Origin: a virus
Virus record (IMG/VR): IMGVR_UViG_3300009788_000007
Location: 1 to 64,000 of that record
Length of the DNA: 64,000 nt
Reading direction: 5' to 3' (one strand)
The notes beneath the pieces were generated by a model. The model was not told the DNA's origin and did not search any database. It saw nothing but the letters and a program-made list of their open reading frames with translations. The translations under genes and the position numbers were made by a program. This document shows positions 40,679 to 49,791 of the stretch, piece by piece; the first letter of the stretch is position 1; each line of letters begins with the position of its first letter.

Positions 40679-42736
40679 TTATGTAGGTCCTACTGGTGAG
40701 CTTTTGAATGTACCACTGCTAAATTTAACATCATGGTAATTGTCATTCATTGGTGATTTATTATTAAAATCAGTACGTACCCATCTATCGATCCCTTCAG
40801 CATCCACACCTCCAGTGCCTTCGACACCAGAATCACTAGGGTCTCCAGTGCCTAGGTCATTCCAAATACCGCTAACAGCTGGGTCAGATACTCCATCGTA
40901 ATCAGTTGAAAATTCGTAAACACGTGCTGCATCGTAAAAATTTTCTAATACTGTATCATCAGCTTCATGGCTTGCGGCACTACCTGTATCAACAGGCCTA
41001 AACCCAGACCATCTATAAAAGAAATTAGCAATATCAGTACCTGTACCTGCAAGAATAACGAAGTTAGTTATAGCGCCTGAAACGGCAATACTCATTTTCT
41101 GAGTACCGGAATTATATGTGGGTGTGTACGTACCTGTGGCACTTGGTGCGGCTTCCATCTGTGTCTTAATTTCAGCAAGTACGGTTACAGTATTATAGAC
41201 ACCTACAGTTAGTGTAGCTGTACGTTCTGCACCACCATCTTCAGTAAAATTAATTTTGTTATCAGAAGTCGTGATATTTAAAGGCCATGCATCAAGAATA
41301 ACTAAGTCAGTATCCATATCAATATTTGAAGCCTGTAAAAATCTAGGCTGTACTGTACCTACACCATCAGGATCATCAGTAACTTTTGCGGCTAAGTAGA
41401 CTGGGCTAAAAGTAATAACATTTTTCGGTGACGCAACTTCTGCAATAGGAGGCAACATACCTAAAGCATTTTGGCATGGCCCTACCCCACGCTGTGAGAA
41501 TAAAGCATTACCATTTGCTGATGTTGCTGTACTGGGATCAACACTATCACCCCACAAGAAATTTAAACAATCGTAATCTTGATAGTCGTTACTACTTAAT
41601 GCATCAGTATGAAAAGAAAGTACTTCAGGAATACTACCTTTATCAAGTATTAGAGATGAGTTATTTAATGATGGGTCAGCATCAGAAACTATATCAGGGT
41701 CGCCTTCACTACTAAGTAAATCATAATTTGCACTAGGGCTAAATGAGCTTTCTACGGGCAGTGCAGAGTTCCATTTTGCAAAATCAGCACTATTTCTTAA
41801 CCAGTACCTATTATTATCACGCACCAAAACATTACTAATATCTGAAGACCCAACATTATTGTCATGGCATAATAGCCCTACTCCATCTAAATTAAAAATA
41901 CAATTCAAAGTTTCTGTTCTTGTGTTTATAGCTCCAGCCCAGTTATGTACTAAAATATTTTTTGTAGTATTGTGATAATAACAATTAACATGGAAGTAAG
42001 TGTCATTGTCAGCTGCAAATATATTATCAAATGGGTGTATTGAACAATCAAAAAATTGTGAGTGTGAATAACTTATCTCAGCAGCGCTTGTTGCTATTGG
42101 GTGTGAAGTTGTACCAACATGTGTATTACCTGCTTTAGTCGATGTACCACTATGACTACATCCGTAATATCTAATTCTGACACTATCTAGTATTGCCTGT
42201 GTTAGAGTAACTCTGATAGCAACATCTGCAAGATTAGCTGAATTATTTACAAATCTAATATCTTTCCATTCCATCAGCTTAGGGCCATGCAAATTTGAGG
42301 TTATAGTTCTTTGGAAATTACTAAACTCTGGTTTATGGGCTTGGCTTGCCCATCTTCCAGACTGGTCCCCGTAGAGTTGGTCACCCCATTCTTTTAGCCA
42401 TCCACGAAATGTAAATATAAATTGATCCGTAGAAGGGTATGTAGTATCAGAGTTATGGGTAATGGTCCCATAAGCACTTGCTTCATCATCATCAGTTAAA
42501 AATCTAAGTTCCCAGTCCTGAGTTACAAGCTCTTGACCTTCAAAAGCCCGTATCTCTTCCCAAGCTTGTTCAGGCGTAGCATAAGGAGCCCCTGCAACAT
42601 CACCACTGCGGCCATCTCCTGTTGTGTCATTACCAAGTTTCCAAGCCACACCGCCTTTAGTTTCAGGTACTCCTGTACCTGGGTCGTAACAGTAAACTAC
42701 TTTTAGGGCTGCTTGTCCGGCATTTAATGCACTCAT
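40679..42736 (-). CDS. putative beta-helix tail spike / receptor-binding protein (685 aa)
   Basis: The protein starts MSALNAGQAALKVVYCYDPG and its first 400 residues have the Asn/Ser/His-rich, strand-turn repeats of a right-handed beta-helix (YFHVNCYYHNTTKNILVHN, LNCIFNLDGVGLLCHD). A Thr-rich linker domain and a C-terminal WNDLGTGDPSDSGV region follow. Spikes of this sort bind or degrade surface polysaccharide. AGGAG precedes the ATG. Confidence 0.65.
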   Translation of the reverse strand: MSALNAGQAALKVVYCYDPGTGVPETKGGVAWKLGNDTTGDGRSGDVAGAPYATPEQAWEEIRAFEGQELVTQDWELRFLTDDDEASAYGTITHNSDTTYPSTDQFIFTFRGWLKEWGDQLYGDQSGRWASQAHKPEFSNFQRTITSNLHGPKLMEWKDIRFVNNSANLADVAIRVTLTQAILDSVRIRYYGCSHSGTSTKAGNTHVGTTSHPIATSAAEISYSHSQFFDCSIHPFDNIFAADNDTYFHVNCYYHNTTKNILVHNWAGAINTRTETLNCIFNLDGVGLLCHDNNVGSSDISNVLVRDNNRYWLRNSADFAKWNSALPVESSFSPSANYDLLSSEGDPDIVSDADPSLNNSSLILDKGSIPEVLSFHTDALSSNDYQDYDCLNFLWGDSVDPSTATSANGNALFSQRGVGPCQNALGMLPPIAEVASPKNVITFSPVYLAAKVTDDPDGVGTVQPRFLQASNIDMDTDLVILDAWPLNITTSDNKINFTEDGGAERTATLTVGVYNTVTVLAEIKTQMEAAPSATGTYTPTYNSGTQKMSIAVSGAITNFVILAGTGTDIANFFYRWSGFRPVDTGSAASHEADDTVLENFYDAARVYEFSTDYDGVSDPAVSGIWNDLGTGDPSDSGVEGTGGVDAEGIDRWVRTDFNNKSPMNDNYHDVKFSSGTFKSSPVGPT

Positions 42737-42745
42737 GAAATTCTC

Positions 42746-43222
42746 CTAACCTACTTGGTCTGCCTGAAACGGGCAATTAATTAAAATCATCCATTCAGAA
42801 TCAAATCTTTTCCTATCACCTGTAAAGGGTGTTCTAAATCTAATACCTGAAACATTTATTGCTCTAAAATTATCCATGATGATATCGCTTATTTCATTCA
42901 TGCCACCATCACCTATTTCTATGGGTGCAAACAATTGAAAACGTGTGATACCTGCAGTACGATAAGTACGTTTACTGCCAAACATCACTTGCTTAGATTC
43001 AAGCGTTTTTATTTCAGCCCTTATCCAATGTGTTTTCTTTGGTTTTATAAATGGTGCGTTGTCGTATTGAATTAAACAAGGCACTGCACCAAAATCAATA
43101 TTTCCTATTTTCTTTCTGATAAGGTTATGGATTGCAGACATAGTTGGCACAACAACGACCAACGAATCCGATAAACCCCCAGGTGGGCAAATATAGCCAT
43201 TTGTTAAAAGACCTGTACCCAT
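42746..43222 (-). CDS. DUF4128-like tail completion protein, copy B
   Basis: Residues 28-158 parallel copy A: MSAIHNLIRKKIG, VPCLIQYDNAPFIKPKKTHW, QVMFGSKRTYRTAGITRFQL, IMDNFRAINVSGIRFRTPF and EWMILINCPF. The N-terminal 27 residues are extra; a shorter start at 43141 is possible but has no ribosome site. Having two copies is unusual. Confidence 0.7.
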   Translation of the reverse strand: MGTGLLTNGYICPPGGLSDSLVVVVPTMSAIHNLIRKKIGNIDFGAVPCLIQYDNAPFIKPKKTHWIRAEIKTLESKQVMFGSKRTYRTAGITRFQLFAPIEIGDGGMNEISDIIMDNFRAINVSGIRFRTPFTGDRKRFDSEWMILINCPFQADQVG

Positions 43223-43776
43223 TAGCCACCTACTCTTGTTTGAGTAAAGCTAACTAACCTGCCCTGTGTGTCGTATGTTGCCAAAACATCGTATGTGTCC
43301 TGCAAACCTAAAGCCGTATTCGCTGCAGCGTTTGCCGCAGTATCATAAACTTTTGCGGTACTGACTGTAGGCTGACTGCTTACAGGGTCATAGGCTGTCG
43401 ATTCAATTACAATATTTTCATGCGATAACCCAAGTATGCGCGATACCTTTTCTTCAAGGCTATTAAAGAACGGGTCAACATATGCAAATAAAACTTCAGG
43501 CTGTATCGTTGCAGTTAACGCTTCATTTCTCGGTTCAATAACATAATTATTTGTATCTAAACCTAATGATGTATTAAAATCAAATTTCCAAAATGTCCTA
43601 TCAACAGTAGTTTCTACTAAAAGCATAGCCACAGACACACGGGTACCTACAAAAACTAACCCATCAAAATACTCATCATTTAATTTTTCTCGTATAAATA
43701 CTACACCCGATGCGCCCAATTCCATAACAGCCTCGATAGGTATAATTTCACCAGTCCTAAATTTTTCACTGCTCAT
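43222..43776 (-). CDS. hypothetical virion protein (184 aa)
   Basis: The protein starts MSSEKFRTGEIIPIEAVMEL, has beta-strands typical of small tail proteins and a helical segment, then SRILGLSHENIVIESTAYDP and an Ala-rich stretch. It is coupled to both the fibre gene and the DUF4128 copy B gene. No family is recognised. Confidence 0.65.
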   Translation of the reverse strand: MSSEKFRTGEIIPIEAVMELGASGVVFIREKLNDEYFDGLVFVGTRVSVAMLLVETTVDRTFWKFDFNTSLGLDTNNYVIEPRNEALTATIQPEVLFAYVDPFFNSLEEKVSRILGLSHENIVIESTAYDPVSSQPTVSTAKVYDTAANAAANTALGLQDTYDVLATYDTQGRLVSFTQTRVGG

Positions 43777-46700
43777 TTATGTAATCCTCTTAATCGTCAA
43801 GCCTGATGTGCCTGTACCGCTTGTAGTTGTCATTGTTACATTAGCAGGGTCAGTAAGCCCAGGCTCCCTACGTGCGCCCAATGTTAAAATATCATTAATA
43901 TTTACTGATAAAATATCAGATATTGACGAGGTGCCCTGATTTGCTGCAGAAGAATTCCTAACGTAAGCCGCCCCAACAGGACCTAAGGAAGCGTTATTTA
44001 TCTGAAATCTTGTTTGTATAATATTTCTGTTCACACCTACACCGATTAAATCACTGGTACTACTAACTTCTACATCGCCCGTAAAATCGAATTGTATTTG
44101 AGTATCATTTAACCTTGTAAAAAGACCGTTTATAGTTGTTGTTGAAATACCAAACACTGGAACATCTGTGTCAAAATCGGCTGAAGCTACATTTAGGTTT
44201 GTCGTTACGTCTATATTTATAGCTCTTACAAATTGTTTTGGTATATCTATTGCTTCAGTTAACCCCACAACATCGTTTATAGTTATAAGACTTAGAGCGT
44301 CAACAAATGATCTTCTTGAGGACCCGAAAAATAATGTGAAATTCTTTACTCCGCCAGCCGTACCTATTTTTTCACAAAGTACATGGTATCTAACACGATT
44401 ACCCACTGCAAAAATAAAATCTTGTGATAGAAAGCCAACTAACCTTATAAAGAATTGGTCGTTAGCATCCATGTTCAATTCAGCACTAAGCATTGTAAAA
44501 ACTGGACGTACTCCTAAGTCGCCAACGGGTTCAGAGAGTATACCCGAATCAATAACTACTCCTTGGTCATCAGAATCATAAACTTCTATATGCAATCTCT
44601 CTTGAGCATTGCTATTATTAACAGTTATTTCTAGTTGACTTGTATGTTCACCCTGAGAAGCGCTCAGTGAGTTAGCCAGAACTTCTGTAAGGTGGTCTTG
44701 ATCTGATCCAATTGTAGAATTATCATTAACAGGAACTACAACAGTAGCGCTAGTTATAGTTCCTTGGTCACTTCTCTTTGCTAAAAATACAGTCTCAGGT
44801 GTTGTAGTTATTTCCTCATCAGCAGTTAACCAAACTCTATCAACACCAACAGGCACAAGAGTATCACCTACTTGATTACTAGATACTGTGTTAACAAAAA
44901 TTATTCCTTCAGTTGCACTTACTTTAGAAACTTTCCCAACAACAAAAGCATTAATAGTTGGTTTAATGTTTGTTAAGTCTCCTGTAGTTACTGGATCAAC
45001 ATACAGAACGTCATTAATACTCCATAGGGAAGTGTTTGTATCTTTAACTTCACCATAAGTAGTAATTTTACCCTTTGCATTATTTAATAAACTAGTAGTG
45101 TTTATTCCCCATAACCCACCCTCAATAATCGTTGGGTCTGAAGCAAGCGCCTTAACAACATCATGAAAATCTTCATCGCCTATTTTTGCCCCCGTAGCTC
45201 TAAATACTTTTGGGTTCAATGCTGTTACTGCAACATCATTATTAAAAGCTAGAAAAAAAGTTTCTCGACCTAAGTTTTGAGTTTGGCCATCTTGTGTTTG
45301 AGGTAAACAAAAAGCATCTGTAAGTGCATCATATTGTAGCGTAATATTTTGCCAAGCATTACCCCCTAGTATAGGGACTATAGATTCAAATTTATTTTTG
45401 GTGTCACTAGCAAACCATATTTGGTTCGGGAAAGAAGAAGGATCTGATGCAAGAATATTAGCTTCTGTATCTACACCATCATATAGAGGTTCCGCAACAG
45501 TTCTTGTAAAAAATATAATAACTCCACAAACTCTATTATTTCCTAAATCAACTCCCGAATTTTCAATTACTATTGGAATTTTAAAATAAGTTGTGGCATC
45601 GGTAGGGTCACCCGTAACCCTGGCTAAATGAAAATTATCTGATTCAGCTGATTCTTGAATGTACAAACGATCATTATTTTTAAGTTGAGCAATTATGTTT
45701 GAAGCATCAACACCACTTTCAGCAATATTACTTATAAACATAAATGTTGATGCTGACTGTGTTGCATTATTTAGTCTAAAGTTTTTATTTCCGGGGTCGG
45801 CGTCCGTTATCGTTGTGCTAAAACGCCACGTTGTGCCGAGCGTTGCCCCACCTGCATTTGAAAGTTCATCAAGGGCACCTTTTACAAAAACAGCGTCTAG
45901 ACCAGAATCAGTATTATCGTAGGGAACATTAGCGGCTATTTGGTCACCCGTGTTTACACCAGATTGATTATCAAGATTTATAACCTGTGCGTCTGTTAAG
46001 TGATTTCTTTCCCCAGTTGTGCCGCCTTGAATATTACTTAAATTATTATGGTCATTGATTGAAGAGGTCATTTTAAACCACCGACCAACCCCCACCGTTG
46101 GCTGAACAATTCTATCTATGTCTTCTGTGTCTGTTGCGTCCCGGTCTAGTCTATACAGACCGTTATCCTCAACATTAATTAATGTCTTATCTGGGAAATC
46201 TACTGCAACAGTAGTATCGATTGCTTTTAAAGCCGTAATATCTTGAACAGGTGGAAGAAGTCTTGAACCTATATCTGCAGCAATATTATCTAATTCAGTT
46301 TGTATTTTTGTACCCGAGTACAGTGTAGTTAAAGAAGCGGTTACATCATCTATCTCACGGTGAGGGTCAAGGTCAGCAATATGCGAATCAATTTGTGCGT
46401 GTGAGTTTGTACCAATGTCTTGAATATTTAAATGGCTGATTGAACCTTCAGTAAAATGAATTGTTGGATCAGACATATGGCCATCAATCTGACTATGAGA
46501 ATTAGTACCGATATTTTGGATGTTTGTATGATCAATACTTGCTTCAGTAAAATGCTCTGAGGTATTATCTAAATGTGCTCGTAAATCAGCAGCGGTCACT
46601 TCGTTAGGTTGCCCATTATCTAAACTAGTATCAGTATTTTGTGTGTGTGTCGAACCTTCCAGGCTGTCAATACGTCCATCATTTTCATCTATGCCATCTT

Positions 46701-47445
46701 GTGCATTTGTTGCGGCCATTCCTGATGCAGTATTATCAAATGGTACCTCTGCAGCATTTTGGTCATCTTTAGCATTTTCTTCAATGTTAAATAATTTGGT
46801 TTTTTCAGCCCCAGTAAAAACTTGATCAATAGCTTGCACATCAGTTAATTCTAAGTCTGTTAAGTGGTTTACATTAGGTACACCATCATCTAAATGCAAT
46901 CTTAAATCAGCACTTGTTACTTCATTAACCTGACCATTATCAAGTTTAGTGTCAGAATCTTGAGCATGCAAACCTAGCCTTTCTGCATCAGTTATTATTG
47001 ACCCACTACCTGCACTATCTACGTCATCATGAGCAGTAACTAAACCAGCGTCACCAGCAATGCCTGCAGGGTCTACGAAAATAACCCCATTAGTTATATC
47101 TGATAGTAATATTTGCCCTACCTTTAAACCAGTTTCAGTTATGGTTAAATTACCATTAGCATCAGAAAATATTAAATCTAAATTTGAAAATGTAGCAGTG
47201 TTCACCCCTTCAACAAATCCTAATGCAGTGATAGAACCATTAGAATTATTTAATATTTCAGCATTAATTAATCCAGCAGGCTCGTCTGTTTCTGCAGTGA
47301 TAGCAGTAACAGTTGGTAGCCCAGAATCAAAACCAGAATACTTAACGACTTTCAAAGAAGTTAAAGTAACTCCTGAGATATTACGTACCTGCACGTTTGA
47401 TGGTTCATGCAGATCTTCACCTACTAATAAATGATGGAAGCCCAT
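43777..47445 (-). CDS. large tail fibre protein (1222 aa)
   Basis: Residues 145-370 hold repeating elements such as DTKLDNGQVNEVTSADLRLH, DTSLDNGQPNEVTAADLRAH and paired HTNIQNIGTNSHSQID / HLNIQDIGTNSHAQID, which look like trimeric fibre shaft repeats. The N-terminal 140 residues should attach to the virion. The C-terminal 500 residues are beta-rich with Asn/Thr loops and are probably the receptor-binding or head-fibre tip. It lies between tail and head connector genes. Confidence 0.75.
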   Translation of the reverse strand: MGFHHLLVGEDLHEPSNVQVRNISGVTLTSLKVVKYSGFDSGLPTVTAITAETDEPAGLINAEILNNSNGSITALGFVEGVNTATFSNLDLIFSDANGNLTITETGLKVGQILLSDITNGVIFVDPAGIAGDAGLVTAHDDVDSAGSGSIITDAERLGLHAQDSDTKLDNGQVNEVTSADLRLHLDDGVPNVNHLTDLELTDVQAIDQVFTGAEKTKLFNIEENAKDDQNAAEVPFDNTASGMAATNAQDGIDENDGRIDSLEGSTHTQNTDTSLDNGQPNEVTAADLRAHLDNTSEHFTEASIDHTNIQNIGTNSHSQIDGHMSDPTIHFTEGSISHLNIQDIGTNSHAQIDSHIADLDPHREIDDVTASLTTLYSGTKIQTELDNIAADIGSRLLPPVQDITALKAIDTTVAVDFPDKTLINVEDNGLYRLDRDATDTEDIDRIVQPTVGVGRWFKMTSSINDHNNLSNIQGGTTGERNHLTDAQVINLDNQSGVNTGDQIAANVPYDNTDSGLDAVFVKGALDELSNAGGATLGTTWRFSTTITDADPGNKNFRLNNATQSASTFMFISNIAESGVDASNIIAQLKNNDRLYIQESAESDNFHLARVTGDPTDATTYFKIPIVIENSGVDLGNNRVCGVIIFFTRTVAEPLYDGVDTEANILASDPSSFPNQIWFASDTKNKFESIVPILGGNAWQNITLQYDALTDAFCLPQTQDGQTQNLGRETFFLAFNNDVAVTALNPKVFRATGAKIGDEDFHDVVKALASDPTIIEGGLWGINTTSLLNNAKGKITTYGEVKDTNTSLWSINDVLYVDPVTTGDLTNIKPTINAFVVGKVSKVSATEGIIFVNTVSSNQVGDTLVPVGVDRVWLTADEEITTTPETVFLAKRSDQGTITSATVVVPVNDNSTIGSDQDHLTEVLANSLSASQGEHTSQLEITVNNSNAQERLHIEVYDSDDQGVVIDSGILSEPVGDLGVRPVFTMLSAELNMDANDQFFIRLVGFLSQDFIFAVGNRVRYHVLCEKIGTAGGVKNFTLFFGSSRRSFVDALSLITINDVVGLTEAIDIPKQFVRAINIDVTTNLNVASADFDTDVPVFGISTTTINGLFTRLNDTQIQFDFTGDVEVSSTSDLIGVGVNRNIIQTRFQINNASLGPVGAAYVRNSSAANQGTSSISDILSVNINDILTLGARREPGLTDPANVTMTTTSGTGTSGLTIKRIT

Positions 47446-47447
47446 TA

Positions 47448-47591
47448 TTAAATGCCCCTTACTACGTTGCCGTTAAGGTCTACTACCACTAAAGGCCCAT
47501 TAGGTAGCTCTTCACCCACGCCATCGAATTTATGTGTAATAATAGTATCAACATTAAATCCAGTACCAGCCGTTTCAAGATTTGCAATCAT
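47448..47591 (-). CDS. 47-aa hypothetical virion-region protein
   Basis: The product is MIANLETAGTGFNVDTIITH followed by ELPNGPLVVVDLNGNVVRGI. It overlaps the preceding gene's TGA and ends just before the fibre gene's ATG, so it is probably translated with the fibre. Confidence 0.6.
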   Translation of the reverse strand: MIANLETAGTGFNVDTIITHKFDGVGEELPNGPLVVVDLNGNVVRGI

Positions 47592-47986
47592 GCTTGCCCC
47601 CCTGGAAAAAGTAATAACAATTCTTCAAATGTTTCTGCAACCATACCGTTAGGTGCCTGGGGGCTTCCTGGTCCTGGTCTACCTTCTTCAAGAAAAATAA
47701 TATAGGGTACGTTGTTTGCAATGTAAACGATTTCAAAAGGTCCTAAATTAAGTTCAGGTACAGGTGGCTCACCTAAGTTAAATGTTTCTTCTTCAGCAGG
47801 CGCACCTATTGTCATTTGCCAACCACCACGCGCACGGCCAGTATCAACTGGAGTTTTCTGCACAATACGGCTAAAGGCTTCAATTGCAATTGCTTTTTGA
47901 AATATTACTATTTGTACTTGAGTTAGATTTTTAGAGAACGCATCTACTTCTTTATTGAACCTTTCAAGACTACCTATCCTAGTCAT
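47588..47986 (-). CDS. HK97 gp10-like tail completion/neck protein
   Basis: The 132-residue protein shows the gp10-like signature: IFQKAIAIEAFSRIVQKTPVDTGRARGGW then YIANNVPYIIFLEEGRPGP. Members sit at the head-tail neck. Gene order (connectors just upstream) fits. Confidence 0.85.
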   Translation of the reverse strand: MTRIGSLERFNKEVDAFSKNLTQVQIVIFQKAIAIEAFSRIVQKTPVDTGRARGGWQMTIGAPAEEETFNLGEPPVPELNLGPFEIVYIANNVPYIIFLEEGRPGPGSPQAPNGMVAETFEELLLLFPGGQA

Positions 47987-47990
47987 CGGC

Positions 47991-48377
47991 TCAACTCCTT
48001 ATCTGTAATTCCCACGCTGCAATAGATTCACCACTATAAATAGGGTTTGTACTAATGACTTCCCAGCAGATACTATCAATATCAATATTCCAACCATTTA
48101 AAGTTCCACCTTTAACAGGTGTAAAATCATTACCCTGATTTCCAAGTAACACTTTTGCATCACCTGCCTGGATTAAATCGCCATCGATAAAGAATTTTTT
48201 ATATGGATCTGGGGGAGATACTTTTGCGGTGTGTGTGGTTTGAGATGTCGGTGTAGTTACACCTGTATTACGATCATACTCCCCAGGCAGAGGAGCTGAG
48301 GTAAAGATAACTACTTTACCAAACTCATTAATAAGCCGTTCAGCAAGTGGTAAAAACACAGTGTCAAGTCGTGTCAT
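47991..48377 (-). CDS. head closure / neck protein (128 aa)
   Basis: The product starts MTRLDTVFLPLAERLINEFG and is beta-rich (VVIFTSAPLPGEYDRNTG, WEVISTNPIYSGESIAAWEL). Position between the connector and gp10-like genes supports a head-closure role, although no family match is certain. Confidence 0.65.
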   Translation of the reverse strand: MTRLDTVFLPLAERLINEFGKVVIFTSAPLPGEYDRNTGVTTPTSQTTHTAKVSPPDPYKKFFIDGDLIQAGDAKVLLGNQGNDFTPVKGGTLNGWNIDIDSICWEVISTNPIYSGESIAAWELQIRS

Positions 48378-49246
48378 CCTCTTCGTACCTCACCGGCTGG
48401 TCGTAAAATGTTCCAAAGTAAATCGGTTACTTTGCGATATCTTTTTATAGGCTCAAAACCACCAACATACCTAATACGCTCAAGTAGTGATGCAACTCTT
48501 ACTTCTGTTTCTGCAATAACACCATTATTATCTGAATCTGAATCAAATATATCTGTACCATCAACACCTTTTAAAGCCATCTCAGCAGTAGCATTTAATA
48601 ACTCTATTGGTAGTTCATTTGTCCCTAAAGAACGGCCATCATTTAAAACTACACCAGCACGTGGCCAATGGAGGCCCTGCTCATTAGAAAACCTGCTACC
48701 TATATAACGAGGTACGTATGTTGAATCTAGATACTGTGTACCAAAAATTAACGCCTGCTCTTTAGAATCTTCTCCACCTATTAAAAAATCAGATGAAAAA
48801 ATATTTAAAGCACTTAAAAAAGTTTCTGTAACTAAAATAGAATTACCCGCAGTACCGCCCACCTTTGCAGTAACCAAAACAGCAGCCGTACCGCTTAAAG
48901 CTGCAGCGACATCTGGGTGTGGTGTTGTCGTCGGTGGTATGTCGGGATTTCTCACAACATCACCATTAATCACATCTTTAGTATTTTTCAAAGATGCAGC
49001 AACATCTGCCCCTATGGGTATTTCACCGTCTGTAGGGGTTACTGTTGTTTTGTAAGTGTACACTGTTGCCCCTATGGTTATAGTTTCACCATCCAGGGGC
49101 AAAGTGCCCAAAGTCAAAGAGGTAGACGCTGCAGCATCAACCCAAGCAGCAGGGCTTCCGTGGTTAACGAAATATGCATCAGCATCTGCAACAGATAGAT
49201 AACTGTTTGCACCGACTACACCGCTACCGTCTTCGACTATGAACAT
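48374..49246 (-). CDS. head-tail connector with an inserted repeat module (290 aa)
   Basis: The outer parts match the connector family often called DnaT-like or gp6-like: MFIVEDGSGVVGANSYLSVADADAYF at the start and EQALIFGTQYLDSTY ... EQGLHWPRAGVVL later. Between them, residues ~41-158 are a copy of the ~115-aa module from the tail tube protein (GETITIGATVYTYK, DGEIPIGAD, GTAGNSILVTETF). The insertion splits helix 1 from helix 2 of the connector. AAGGA precedes the ATG. Confidence 0.8.
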   Translation of the reverse strand: MFIVEDGSGVVGANSYLSVADADAYFVNHGSPAAWVDAAASTSLTLGTLPLDGETITIGATVYTYKTTVTPTDGEIPIGADVAASLKNTKDVINGDVVRNPDIPPTTTPHPDVAAALSGTAAVLVTAKVGGTAGNSILVTETFLSALNIFSSDFLIGGEDSKEQALIFGTQYLDSTYVPRYIGSRFSNEQGLHWPRAGVVLNDGRSLGTNELPIELLNATAEMALKGVDGTDIFDSDSDNNGVIAETEVRVASLLERIRYVGGFEPIKRYRKVTDLLWNILRPAGEVRRG

Positions 49247-49263
49247 TTTCTAAAAGTCCTTCT

Positions 49264-49647
49264 CTACTCTTCTAATTCAAGAATAGAAATTACTTTATCT
49301 TTTTTCATTGAAAGAGTATCGCCATCAACAAAACCTGCATCAATGCTATACTCTTTTACGAATACATCCATATCTTTATTTGATCTGATATCACGAATAC
49401 TTTCTGCAGTAACCTCTTTACTAGAAGTTTCTCCAGTTTCAACATTTGAAGTTTTTATAGTAGGCTCTTTATGAATTTTAAAACCGTCACGTTCACATAG
49501 TTCTTTTGCTTTTTCTAGACTTACTTTACAAATACCTCCTGGACCTTTGACGGCTACCAGTTTAGTAGTAGTTGTTGGTTTTAGCCTCATATTATTATTT
49601 AGCTTAGTGATTGCTTTATTTACATGTTCTTCTGTATGGTTTGTCAT
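49264..49647 (-). CDS. hypothetical virion-region protein (127 aa)
   Basis: The product starts MTNHTEEHVNKAITKLNNNM, is highly charged and ends in a DTLSMKKDKVISILELEE strand-helix. It lies between coat and connector genes, where small head decoration or head-tail assembly factors occur. AAAGG precedes the ATG. Upstream (49648-49791) a CTGAGC/GCTCAG hairpin follows the coat gene without a clear T-run. Confidence 0.65.
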   Translation of the reverse strand: MTNHTEEHVNKAITKLNNNMRLKPTTTTKLVAVKGPGGICKVSLEKAKELCERDGFKIHKEPTIKTSNVETGETSSKEVTAESIRDIRSNKDMDVFVKEYSIDAGFVDGDTLSMKKDKVISILELEE

Positions 49648-49791
49648 TATTACCTTTCTGCTTAGTTAAAAAAATTCTATTTTAAAAATACCCACCCACC
49701 AACTACCTCTGAGCCTACCAGCTCAGTAGTGTGAAGTAACCCCAGCGAAAAGTTTAGAAAGCTCTCCACTAGGGCTACAAATTAGTGCGTG

